Below, in pieces: positions 26,837 through 34,200 of a DNA stretch of 63,821 bases. Every line of letters starts with the position of its first letter. Positions within the stretch are counted from its first letter, which is position 1. Location: NCBI GenBank assembly GCA_020850735.1, contig JADZEE010000099.1, forward strand, positions 1 through 63,821. The letters are read 5' to 3'. The translations under genes and the position numbers were made by a program. The stretch comes from Gammaproteobacteria bacterium (GTDB taxonomy: Bacteria; Pseudomonadota; Gammaproteobacteria; JADZEE01). A model generated the notes under the pieces. It was not told where the DNA came from and searched no databases. It saw nothing but the letters and a program-made list of their open reading frames with translations.

Positions 26837-27732
26837 GGCGCGTAATCCCCCAGATCCCACAGGATGAGGCGGCCGATGCCGATACCGTCGGTCTCGCTGG
26901 ACGCGGCATAGACCTGGATGCCGTCGAGCGCGGCCGCCTGCTTGTGCAGGATCTCGAGGGCTCCTGAGTACCGACTGCCGCCCGATACTGCATTGGCGAC
27001 CAACCCGGAGATGGACGTGTACTCAGCCTCGCCTGCGAGACGTATCGTAAAGTCGAACCACACGCGATCCTGCTGGGTGTACGAAGCGTTGCCGGGCATA
27101 TACAGATTCGCTTGCGATAGCTGCACCGCGGCCGCGCCAGCGGAACCGTCGGTGACGTAGCCCGAGCTGGTGCGCCCGATGTGCTGATAGAGGTAGTTCG
27201 TGCCGGCGTCATAGCTCCCCTGCCCGGCGCGCCGGAGACGCAACCACAGATTGCCCGTGGTGACCTGGTCCGTCCGGCCATTGAGCTTTTCGCCGACGAG
27301 CCGGTAGGTATGCCCGGGGAGAAACGCAAAATTCTCGATAGCGAGAGCGGTGAGATTGGTGGTCGCTTTCGCCACTGCTACGACGCACGGCAAGCGGATG
27401 GCGTCGACCACGCAGGATATTCGCGGGCTGGCATTCTCCCCGGTCGCGGACCAGTCGATGAATGCCCCGGTGCTCGATTGGATCAGCGTCGCGCGGGTCA
27501 GCGTATTCGGCGCGCCGCTCGTGACGACGCCAATGAACAATTCCCAGGCGCCCGCCGGGTTACCGTTGGCGTCGATTTTCTCGGCACGGAATGCACTGCT
27601 GTTGCCGCTGCCGATGGCCGCGACGATCGTTTGCCGGCCGGTGACCGCGCTGCCGAGCTGGAAATCAGTAGCAGCTGACGCCGGTTTATTGGTGGCGTCA
27701 ACCTGCGCGGCATTGCCGAGGCGAAAGACCAT
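26833..27732 (-). CDS. Phage structural protein, fibre-like, unknown
   Basis: 299 residues. The N-terminal part (AIGSGNSSAFRAEKIDANGN; WELFIGVVTSGAPNTLTRAT) resembles the phage module that describes a base-plate or fibre attachment segment; the remainder is a beta-rich, carbohydrate-binding-like domain (FLPGHTYRLVGEKLNGRTDQ). Located among head genes, so a head fibre is one option. Not confidently assigned. Confidence 0.55.
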   Translation of the reverse strand: MVFRLGNAAQVDATNKPASAATDFQLGSAVTGRQTIVAAIGSGNSSAFRAEKIDANGNPAGAWELFIGVVTSGAPNTLTRATLIQSSTGAFIDWSATGENASPRISCVVDAIRLPCVVAVAKATTNLTALAIENFAFLPGHTYRLVGEKLNGRTDQVTTGNLWLRLRRAGQGSYDAGTNYLYQHIGRTSSGYVTDGSAGAAAVQLSQANLYMPGNASYTQQDRVWFDFTIRLAGEAEYTSISGLVANAVSGGSRYSGALEILHKQAAALDGIQVYAASSETDGIGIGRLILWDLGDYAP

Positions 27733-27926
27733 CAGGACGTCGATACCACCGCCGGCGTGCGTGGCACGGGCTCACCGGTGTCGAGGATGGGCACGTAGGC
27801 GACGGCGTAATCGCCGTTACCGACGTTGGTGCGGGCGGCCTCCCATTGCAATTGCTCAGGTGTACCGGTCGCGAGCTGCGCGGGATCGGCGCCGCGCGGG
27901 ATCAGGGCTACGATGAGCCTGGCCAT
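27732..27926 (-). CDS. Small phage protein, unknown (64 aa)
   Basis: ATG 27926; it shares one base with the next start. Sequence MARLIVALIPRGADPAQLAT, then WEAARTNVGNGDYAVAYVPI. Compact position in the operon supports expression. No family recognised. The 160 bases before it (27927-28086) contain no gene I can support. Confidence 0.55.
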   Translation of the reverse strand: MARLIVALIPRGADPAQLATGTPEQLQWEAARTNVGNGDYAVAYVPILDTGEPVPRTPAVVSTS

Positions 27927-28086
27927 GTCGCAATCTCCGGTCGATCGATGGGCCGCTACTGATGTGCAACACCCTTCCCGGATCCGCAGCGGCCGCTGAG
28001 CACACCGGTGTAGTCCATCCTCCAGGCTCCCCGATGCTGTATGGACCCAGACATCGGCTCGCTGCCTCTCTCTCTCGGGTGTGCGG

Positions 28087-28323
28087 TCAGCGCTTCCCGC
28101 GCTTGGGAAGCGGCTGCTCGGGCTCGGTCTCCGGTTCGGGCTCCGGCTCCGGCTCGGGCTCCGGCTCGGGCTTGGGCTCCGGTGCCGGAGCATCGGCGGC
28201 GAAATCCACGACGCCAGCCGCGACGAGCGCACCGGCGGCCTGCTCATCCAACTCGATGACGTCGGCCGGCGCGTAGCGTTGGCCGTCGCGCTTGAGCGGG
28301 GTACGAATTTGATAGCGGTGCAC
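28087..28323 (-). CDS. Small head-region protein with Pro-Glu repeat
   Basis: 78 residues from GTG 28323, preceded by AGGAGG. The first 48 residues (VHRYQIRTPLKRDGQRYAPA, IELDEQAAGALVAAGVVDFA) form a small folded domain like a FluMu-type head-accessory protein. The tail is a run of alternating Pro and Glu (residues about 51-70), ending LPKRGKR. The repeat is encoded by near-identical hexamers (28137-28174 region), prone to length change. Confidence 0.62.
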   Translation of the reverse strand: MHRYQIRTPLKRDGQRYAPADVIELDEQAAGALVAAGVVDFAADAPAPEPKPEPEPEPEPEPEPETEPEQPLPKRGKR

Positions 28324-28400
28324 TGTTCTGCCTCCTGAGGTAAAAAGGGCCGGGTTCGGCGCGCCTCCCCCGCCCCTGGCTCCTCTCACGTTGGAATGTG

Positions 28401-29339
28401 TCAGGCGACGGCAGCGCTGATGAGATAGCCCGCGTCAGCAGCGGCCATCACCGGCGAGAGTTCGTCAGTGACGGGGTAGATCCAGCTCTTGGCGTTGCGG
28501 TCCTGGTAGGGCTGCTCCACGATCGGGTAGCTGCGCAGGCGGTAGGTGTAGCCATAGGACGGCAGGCCCATGTCGGCCATCGAGCCCAGCTCGGTGTAGG
28601 CCACCACCACGAACTTGCCCCACACGTCGACCAGGGCGCCGGCGTCGTTCTCGTAGACGGCATCGCCGACCCGCACCTGGCGCACGTCCCACAGCGCGGC
28701 GAGCAGATCCGTGGTGACCACGTCGCGGCCGGTGTACTTGATGCGGTCGATGATCTTGCTGTGCACCTTGAGGGCCGCGAACACCGCCGCTCCCAGGACC
28801 ACGGTGTTGGCGCGGCGGCCCGTCTTGGCGCGCACCGCATCCTTGGCGGTCTCGATGTCACCGTTCGGGTCGCTGGCCGCCGGATCGGACCACTGATCCG
28901 TGCCAGACAGCGTGACCTTGTTCGCCGCGCCGTAGCTGCCCGCCGTGGTGGCGATGTCGGCGCGTGCCTTCTCGGTGCGCAGCGCGATGATGTTCTGAGT
29001 CTTCATCACCGCGATGCTGCCCTGATCGATGCCGGGCACCGCGGCGGCGTCCTGCATCAGCTCGAACGGCACCTGCCCCTCGAGGGCGTGCTGCTCCAGC
29101 GCGTAGGGCGTGCTCGCGTAGCCGTACTGCACACGCTTGGTATTGGCGCCCGGAGCGCGGCCGGTGGCGTACAGCCTGAAGTCCTCGCGCGAAAACGAAA
29201 CGATCTTCCCGCCGCGCTGGTCGACCGGGACGACCGGGAACAGCGCGTCGCCGACCATGTCGGCGTTCTTGTAGCCCTGTGCGACCGTCGTGAGGATCGG
29301 GTCGATGACGCGGGCCTGGCTGGGGGTCTGCTGCGGCAT
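28401..29339 (-). CDS. Major capsid protein (HK97-like fold)
   Basis: 312 residues, typical size. Motifs: LFPVVPVDQRGGKIVSFSRE, YALEQHALEGQVPFELMQDA, and the P-domain/A-loop region VWGKFVVVAYTELGSMADMG, as in the major capsid proteins of several Mu-like siphophages. Directly downstream of the protease/scaffold and decoration genes, the canonical order. It forms the icosahedral shell. Confidence 0.88.
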   Translation of the reverse strand: MPQQTPSQARVIDPILTTVAQGYKNADMVGDALFPVVPVDQRGGKIVSFSREDFRLYATGRAPGANTKRVQYGYASTPYALEQHALEGQVPFELMQDAAAVPGIDQGSIAVMKTQNIIALRTEKARADIATTAGSYGAANKVTLSGTDQWSDPAASDPNGDIETAKDAVRAKTGRRANTVVLGAAVFAALKVHSKIIDRIKYTGRDVVTTDLLAALWDVRQVRVGDAVYENDAGALVDVWGKFVVVAYTELGSMADMGLPSYGYTYRLRSYPIVEQPYQDRNAKSWIYPVTDELSPVMAAADAGYLISAAVA

Positions 29340-29370
29340 GGCGGTGTCTCCTGATGTTCAAGCCCGCGCG

Positions 29371-29718
29371 TCAGGCGACGTTCGGGACGAGCAGCACTTC
29401 GATGAATTCGCCGGCGCCGCCGGCGGCCTGGAGCGCCAGCGCGACCTTCGCGCCGGAAGTGGCCCAGGTGATGGCGCGCCCGCTCGAATCGCTCTTGAGA
29501 GTGGCGCCGGCCGAAATGGCGGCACCGGCCTCGACGACCGCCGTGCCGAGCACGTCGACCGGGATCTTGTTGGTGGCGACGGCCGCGGTGCGTGCCACCC
29601 CGAGGGTGTTCACGTCGGCGCCGGCCTGGGCACCGGCAGGGGTGACGAAGCGCCCGGCGGCGATGGTGCCGGCCGCGGTCACAGTCAGGGTAAGCAACGA
29701 GGTCGACTGCTGACTCAT
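29371..29718 (-). CDS. Head decoration / DUF2190-like protein
   Basis: 115 residues, almost entirely small beta-strand segments (LLTLTVTAAGTIAAGRFVTP; AVVEAGAAISAGATLKSDSS; GEFIEVLLVPNVA). This is the look of DUF2190-type capsid cement proteins, which sit between scaffold and capsid genes in many phages. It probably stabilises the shell after expansion. Confidence 0.78.
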   Translation of the reverse strand: MSQQSTSLLTLTVTAAGTIAAGRFVTPAGAQAGADVNTLGVARTAAVATNKIPVDVLGTAVVEAGAAISAGATLKSDSSGRAITWATSGAKVALALQAAGGAGEFIEVLLVPNVA

Positions 29719-29751
29719 GGTGGTGTGCTCCTGTATGCGCCGGGGGCGCCC

Positions 29752-30276
29752 TCAGCCCACCGCCCGCACGGCGGTGAGGTAATCGGTCTGCGGGTGCTGG
29801 CGCTGGTACTCGAGCGCCTTGCGATGCGTGACGAGGCGGGTCTCGTCGACGCCGTAACCGGCCGGTGCCGGCAACGGCTCGGCGGCGCCCTCGAGGGGCA
29901 GGCCGGCGTCGGATCCGTCGCCGACCGGGACCCGCTTGGGCAACGCCGCCACGAATGCCTGGAACCAGGCGCGCGGGCTCATCTGCTCCTGCGTGGCCTG
30001 GCTGCCGGCGCCGCGCGCGAATTCGAAGCGATGCTGCTCATCGTCGGGCAGCGCCAGCACGAACTCGACCATGCCCTCGGCCTGCGCCGGGGTGAGCCGG
30101 CCGGCGTCGATGGCGGCAGTGACCGCCGCCTGGAATTCCTGCGTGAGACGCGCACGGCGCTCCGCCTCCAGGGCAGTGCGCTGGTGCGCGAGCTCGGCCG
30201 CGGCGGCGTCGCGGGCGGCCTGGGCGGCGGCGTCCAGATCGGCCTGGGTGAAAGTCTTGGTGTCCTGTGCGGCCAT
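29752..30276 (-). CDS. Nested scaffold protein (in-frame internal start, Mu Z-like)
   Basis: ATG 30276 in the same frame as the protease, with GGGAG 8 bases upstream, would yield the 174-residue scaffold part alone (MAAQDTKTFTQADLDAAAQA...). Nested scaffold genes within protease genes are known in Mu (I/Z) and lambda (C/Nu3). Inferred from the ribosome site and domain boundary. Confidence 0.65.
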   Translation of the reverse strand: MAAQDTKTFTQADLDAAAQAARDAAAAELAHQRTALEAERRARLTQEFQAAVTAAIDAGRLTPAQAEGMVEFVLALPDDEQHRFEFARGAGSQATQEQMSPRAWFQAFVAALPKRVPVGDGSDAGLPLEGAAEPLPAPAGYGVDETRLVTHRKALEYQRQHPQTDYLTAVRAVG

Positions 30277-30891
30277 CGGCGGATCTCCCGTGGGTGCGGT
30301 GTATGTCGGTATGGGTGTGCGGGTGTCGCGCAGCTCGGCGGAATGATCGGCGAGCGCCTGCACGTCCCAGTCGGGCGCGTAGCGATCGGCGGTCTCGACG
30401 CCGAATTTCTCGATCAGGAAGTCACGCAGATTGCGCAGCGCGCGGGCGAGAATGGAGGCGGCGGCCGGATCCTCGAGCACGAACTCGTGCGTCGGTTCGG
30501 CGGCGAAGCGGACGGGGGCCAGGCCCTGGATCGCCGGCGCCGCGGCGCCGAGCCAGCCGACATGGCGCAGCCGGTAGCCGCCATCGAGCGGATCGAGCGC
30601 CACGGAACGCTTGGCGAAGCGACCCTCGCGCACCAGGGACTCGAACTGCGGTGCCACGTCGCGGAACTTCGCCAGCAGCGAGGCGCCGGCGCGCTTGATC
30701 TCACTCACCCAGCCGTAGGCCGGATCGTCACTCCGGGGGTGGCCTACCACCGCGGGCGCGGGATCGGCCGGATCATGATGCGCGACGATGGAGTCGAGAT
30801 CGGAATCGGTGAAGAACTTGCGGCGCCCGGAGCTGTCGGTTTGCCAGCCGCCGCGGAAGATCTCGATCCAGTCGTTGAAACCCTTACCCAT
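29752..30891 (-). CDS. Mu gpI-like head maturation protease with scaffold
   Basis: 379 residues. N-terminal domain resembles Mu gpI (FNDWIEIFRGGWQTDSSGRR, FFTDSDLDSIVAHHDP, AVVGHPRSDDPAYGWVSEIK). The C-terminal half (about 207-379) is a charged, coiled-coil scaffold (DAAAAELAHQRTALEAERRA). The protease matures the head and cuts the scaffold. First gene of the leftward late arm; the ATG lies 3 bases after the predicted transcription start of the Mor-type promoter, so the mRNA is nearly leaderless. Confidence 0.88.
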   Translation of the reverse strand: MGKGFNDWIEIFRGGWQTDSSGRRKFFTDSDLDSIVAHHDPADPAPAVVGHPRSDDPAYGWVSEIKRAGASLLAKFRDVAPQFESLVREGRFAKRSVALDPLDGGYRLRHVGWLGAAAPAIQGLAPVRFAAEPTHEFVLEDPAAASILARALRNLRDFLIEKFGVETADRYAPDWDVQALADHSAELRDTRTPIPTYTAPTGDPPMAAQDTKTFTQADLDAAAQAARDAAAAELAHQRTALEAERRARLTQEFQAAVTAAIDAGRLTPAQAEGMVEFVLALPDDEQHRFEFARGAGSQATQEQMSPRAWFQAFVAALPKRVPVGDGSDAGLPLEGAAEPLPAPAGYGVDETRLVTHRKALEYQRQHPQTDYLTAVRAVG

Positions 30892-30893
30892 GC

Positions 30894-30945
30894 TCCGCGC
30901 AGCATGGGCGAGGCTGCGGGGCTAGGGCAGAGTGACGCGGGTCAC
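30894..30945 (-). promoter_or_regulatory. Leftward late promoter with Mor-type operator
   Basis: On the minus strand: perfect palindrome GTGACCCGCGTCAC (30945-30932), 25 bases, then -10 CATGCT (30906-30901) and a predicted start of transcription at 30894. The centre of the palindrome is near -44.5. There is no -35, as expected for a promoter needing a Mor/C-type activator. The same arrangement recurs at 41359-41410. Confidence 0.7.
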
Positions 30946-31113
30946 AGGGAGGCGCGGGCGCTGCATGGAGACCGTATTCGGCGGCGCGGCCCGCGGATGG
31001 GGACTAGGGGCTTTTAAAACCGCTTTGAAACGGCGGCTGCTCATTTAACTATTTTCGGCGATAGTCTCGGGGCGGGGAGGGCGTGCGTCGCTCCTGCTGG
31101 CTCTCCGGGCGTC

Positions 31114-31797
31114 TCACCCTCGCTCTGATTTCGTCGTCTCCCGCCTGACCCTCACGCCGGGCGACCGGCCGCGCCGGACGGTCGCCTCGGCCCGGGCGCG
31201 TATCTCGGCCCGGGCGCGCTTGCGGCCGCCCTCATCCAGCGTCCGGTACAGCTCGACCAGGTCGAGCTCGTCGGCAGTGAGGTGGACCGCCGGGGGCGCC
31301 GGGGGCGCCGGCCGGCCCGCCTTCCACAACTCGAGCGCCGCCTGCACGAACGCCCACAGCCCGTCCCTCGTCGGGCACTGCTGCACCACATAGCCCATCA
31401 GCGCCTTGGTCGCATCCTTGCCGATCAATTCTTTGTCGGACGGGGGCAGCCGGTCGAAAACCTCCAGCACCAGGCCGATCCCCTCCCGTGCGCGCTCCTC
31501 CATCGGCAGCGCCGCCAGAGCCGCATCCTGCGGGCCGCACGGCCCCCACCGGACCCCGGTGAGAATGTACTGCACGTCGATCTCCGGGTTCGCGGACGCC
31601 GCTAGATGCAGGAGATAGTCGGCGTCCGGGGCTCGTTTCCCTGTCTCGTAGTTAATTTGCGACTGCTTGCCAACCCCCCCGATAGCGGCGAACTCGCTCT
31701 GACTTTTCTTGGTCTTTTGGCGCTCATCCCGGATCCTGCCCCCAAGGGTCGACAAAGCAGTACTTTGTGCTTGACGAGGTTTACGTTCGTGTACCAA
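31114..31797 (-). CDS. Prophage repressor (Cro/C1-type XRE)
   Basis: 227 residues from TTG 31797 (G-rich ribosome site upstream; a TTG at 31755 is an alternative). Helix-turn-helix at about residues 18-75: GGRIRDERQKTKKSQSEFAA, then GGVGKQSQINYETGKRAPDA, ending VQYILTG, a pattern of phage repressors. The C-terminal part has Pro/Ala linker and basic tail. Divergent from the early genes with a 33-base gap, so it should control both. It maintains lysogeny. Confidence 0.82.
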   Translation of the reverse strand: MVHERKPRQAQSTALSTLGGRIRDERQKTKKSQSEFAAIGGVGKQSQINYETGKRAPDADYLLHLAASANPEIDVQYILTGVRWGPCGPQDAALAALPMEERAREGIGLVLEVFDRLPPSDKELIGKDATKALMGYVVQQCPTRDGLWAFVQAALELWKAGRPAPPAPPAVHLTADELDLVELYRTLDEGGRKRARAEIRARAEATVRRGRSPGVRVRRETTKSERG

Positions 31798-31800
31798 AAT
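31771..31800 (+). promoter_or_regulatory. Candidate early rightward promoter
   Basis: TTGACG (31771-31776), 18 bases, CAAAAT (31795-31800), about 30 bases before the first early ATG at 31831. It lies inside the 5-prime end of the repressor gene, so repressor bound here could block both directions. Confidence 0.4.
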
Positions 31801-31830
31801 ACCCCCTACCCCATAAAACTACGTCTAGCC

Positions 31831-32112
31831 ATGAACGATAGCGAACGCCGCCGGCGCCTGCACAGCATTTTTGATGGCAGGCCGGTCACCGGAAACGATC
31901 GGGCATACGCCCTCCAGGTCTGCGGCTACAGCCAGACCGAACTCGCAACGCTCCTCGGTATCCGCCCGCAATCGATCAATGACGCCCTGTTTGATCGAGT
32001 CACCTCCTACAACATCGCGAGCAAGCTGGCCGAGATCACTCACATCCCGCTCCAGCGTCTCTGGCCCTGCGGCCGGTACAACTCCCCGCCGCGCCGTCAG
32101 CGCGCCGCCTGA
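31831..32112 (+). CDS. Ner/Cro-like early DNA-binding protein
   Basis: 93 residues. Residues about 20-75 form a helix-turn-helix (YALQVCGYSQTELATLLGIR, PQSINDALFDRVTSYNIASK). It is the first early gene, facing the repressor, the place of Mu ner. It probably turns down early transcription or repressor synthesis. Start chosen at ATG 31831; the frame is open upstream but overlaps the repressor gene. Confidence 0.72.
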   Translation: MNDSERRRRLHSIFDGRPVTGNDRAYALQVCGYSQTELATLLGIRPQSINDALFDRVTSYNIASKLAEITHIPLQRLWPCGRYNSPPRRQRAA

Positions 32113-32147
32113 CCCCGACAGCCTAGTCAGGGCCGAGGCTGACGTCA

Positions 32148-32615
32148 GTGGCAAAACCGCCGCGAAATATCTCCCCCAAGCAGGGCGATCTGTTCCAGCG
32201 ACTCGAGTCGCCCTCGCTCGAGGCCGCGAACGCGGCCGATCTGGACATCGGCCCGGAGCTGCTCGGTGCCGTTCACGCCGCGTTGCGCGAGGCCCGCGGG
32301 TGGGGATTGTCGCGGGAGCGGATCGTCGATCGCATGAACATCGCGCTGCCCGAGCTCGATCGGGCGATCACGGCCCGCCAGGCCTACAGCTGGACGGCGC
32401 AATCCAAGGAGTACCACGAACTGCCGGCGCGCTACCTGCCGGCGCTGTGTTGGGCGTTGGGATCCGAGCTGCCCCTGCGCGTGCTCGCCAACGCCCTCGG
32501 CTATGACCTGGTCGACCGCCGGGACGCCGTCGCGCTGCGGCTCGGCCAGCTCTCGATCACCCGTGCGCAGCTCACCCGCGAGGAGCGGACGCTGCGCGAG
32601 CAACTAGGAGGCTGA
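32148..32615 (+). CDS. Early phage protein, unknown, helix-turn-helix-like
   Basis: 155 residues from GTG 32148. The middle LREARGWGLSRERIVDRMNI and ALPELDRAITARQAYSWTAQ suggests a DNA-binding helical domain, and the C-terminus LSITRAQLTREERTLREQLG is a coiled coil. Similar early proteins occur in other transposable phages. Function unknown. Likely co-transcribed with ner. Confidence 0.6.
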   Translation: MAKPPRNISPKQGDLFQRLESPSLEAANAADLDIGPELLGAVHAALREARGWGLSRERIVDRMNIALPELDRAITARQAYSWTAQSKEYHELPARYLPALCWALGSELPLRVLANALGYDLVDRRDAVALRLGQLSITRAQLTREERTLREQLGG

Positions 32616-32616
32616 T

Positions 32617-33063
32617 ATGGCGCGAGGAAATCCAGGGCGAGCGCGAGGACTTGAGGCGGCTCGGCTGACGCGTAGTTGTCATCTCTTGATCGCGAATTAC
32701 CCGAGTCAATTGGCCGCCCACATGGCGACCGCCGGCGGTGCGCTCAGCCATCTGTGGCAACACGATTCTGCGACGTTCGGTGCGACCATCGCCGGCATCG
32801 GCATCTCTGAAGCGCTCGTGGACGCGATGATCGACCTGGCAATCCTGCGGGAGCAACTCCAAGAGCGCCACGGCTACGTGTTCGCCGAGGTCGCCGTGGC
32901 CAGTTCCACGCCATTCGAGATCCTGGCCGGGTTCAAGGCTCCTGCGCCGGATGCTGCCGCAGCGCACCGCGCGAGATTCGCAGCCCTGCTGTCGCAGCGC
33001 GCAGATATCGATGCGCAAATCGCCGCCCTCGAACGTCAGGTGGAGGCCACACATGCAGCGTGA
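32617..33063 (+). CDS. Early phage protein, unknown (148 aa)
   Basis: 148 residues, one base after the preceding stop. Basic start (ARGNPGRARGLEAARLTRSC), hydrophobic middle, and C-terminal coiled coil (ALLSQRADIDAQIAALERQV). ATATGGCG is preceded by AGGAGG, a strong ribosome site. No recognised family. Confidence 0.6.
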   Translation: MARGNPGRARGLEAARLTRSCHLLIANYPSQLAAHMATAGGALSHLWQHDSATFGATIAGIGISEALVDAMIDLAILREQLQERHGYVFAEVAVASSTPFEILAGFKAPAPDAAAAHRARFAALLSQRADIDAQIAALERQVEATHAA

Positions 33064-33117
33064 TGACGACATCCCGGCCGGCGTCATCTCGCGGATCAAC
33101 GCTACTGGAGGCGCACC

Positions 33118-34200
33118 ATGAAGAAGCCTATCGATGCGCCGACACCGCCGGCGCCCCTCGCACTGGAGTTGGCGCTGCTGAAACCGCTGCCGACGATGCC
33201 AGTGCCGCCGGAGCACTTGGCGCTGATGCCGCCGACGATGGCCGCCATCGCCGAGCGATTGCCGGAGCTGACAGCGGAAGAGCGACTGGCAAACGCGCTC
33301 GTCGGCGCCCGCGGGATGATCGCCAGCGTCCTATTCATGGGACACATGCTACGGGGCATGAAGGAATCCCTGGGGCACGGCAGCTACTGCGCGGCGCTCG
33401 CGCAGAGGGGGATTCCCCGCTCCAGCGCCTGGGACGCTGTGAGTGTCGTCAGAACGTGCGAACACGTCCCCCCGGCAAATGTCCGAGCGCTCGGACATTT
33501 GGAAATTTCCAAGCTGCGTCTGATGGTTACGTGGGCACCGGACGAAATTGAGGGTATTTTCCAGGGTGACGAGATCCGCGGCGTCACCCTCGAAGACCTG
33601 CAGACCGAATCGCTGCGGGACCTGCAAAAAAAGCTCCACGAGGCGAGTGCCACCGAGAAACGCCTGCGCAAAAATCTGCAGGCCGCCAACCAGGCCGTCG
33701 CCGACAAGGACAGGGAGCTCGCGGCGCTCAAGCGCGCCCACAGCGGCATGCGCGAGCTGCCGGCGGAGGTCGAGCGCTGCCGGGTGGAGGCGCAGGCGCA
33801 GGGCCGGTTCACACACGAGCTGCTCGACCGCATCGACGGCTGGCAGCGGGCACTCATCGAGGGGCGCGGCCTCTCGAGCACCACTGAGCGCCGGCGGGAG
33901 GAGCTGCGCGCCGGCGCGGTGCCGCTGTACGCATTGTTGCGGTCTTTCTCGGCGCGGGCGGAGAGCATCGCGCGCGAGATGCGCGAGTCCTACGGCGAGC
34001 GCTACCTGCCGGACGATCCTCCGCTGCTCTCGCCGGCGGAAGCGCGCGCCGCGCTCGCCCGCTACGACCATCTGCGCGCCACGCTCGACCACGAGCTGCA
34101 GGCGCTGCTGGCCACCGAGGTCCCGCACGAGCCCAAGCGCGGGCGCCCGAAAGGCAGCCGCAACCGCCGGCCGGCGAAGACGGCCCCGCGCGGCGCATGA
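33118..34200 (+). CDS. Early phage DNA-binding protein with coiled coil and C-terminal AT-hook
   Basis: 360 residues. N-terminus is Pro-rich; residues about 60-165 carry a helical domain (GMKESLGHGSYCAALAQRGI, PRSSAWDAVSVVRTCEH) that resembles DUF3102-type DNA-binding regions. A long coiled coil runs about 170-290. The C-terminus contains KRGRPKGSRNRRPAK, a canonical AT-hook. Its stop overlaps the transposase start by 4 bases (ATGA), so it is co-translated with transposase A and may assist transposition or target choice. Confidence 0.65.
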   Translation: MKKPIDAPTPPAPLALELALLKPLPTMPVPPEHLALMPPTMAAIAERLPELTAEERLANALVGARGMIASVLFMGHMLRGMKESLGHGSYCAALAQRGIPRSSAWDAVSVVRTCEHVPPANVRALGHLEISKLRLMVTWAPDEIEGIFQGDEIRGVTLEDLQTESLRDLQKKLHEASATEKRLRKNLQAANQAVADKDRELAALKRAHSGMRELPAEVERCRVEAQAQGRFTHELLDRIDGWQRALIEGRGLSSTTERRREELRAGAVPLYALLRSFSARAESIAREMRESYGERYLPDDPPLLSPAEARAALARYDHLRATLDHELQALLATEVPHEPKRGRPKGSRNRRPAKTAPRGA

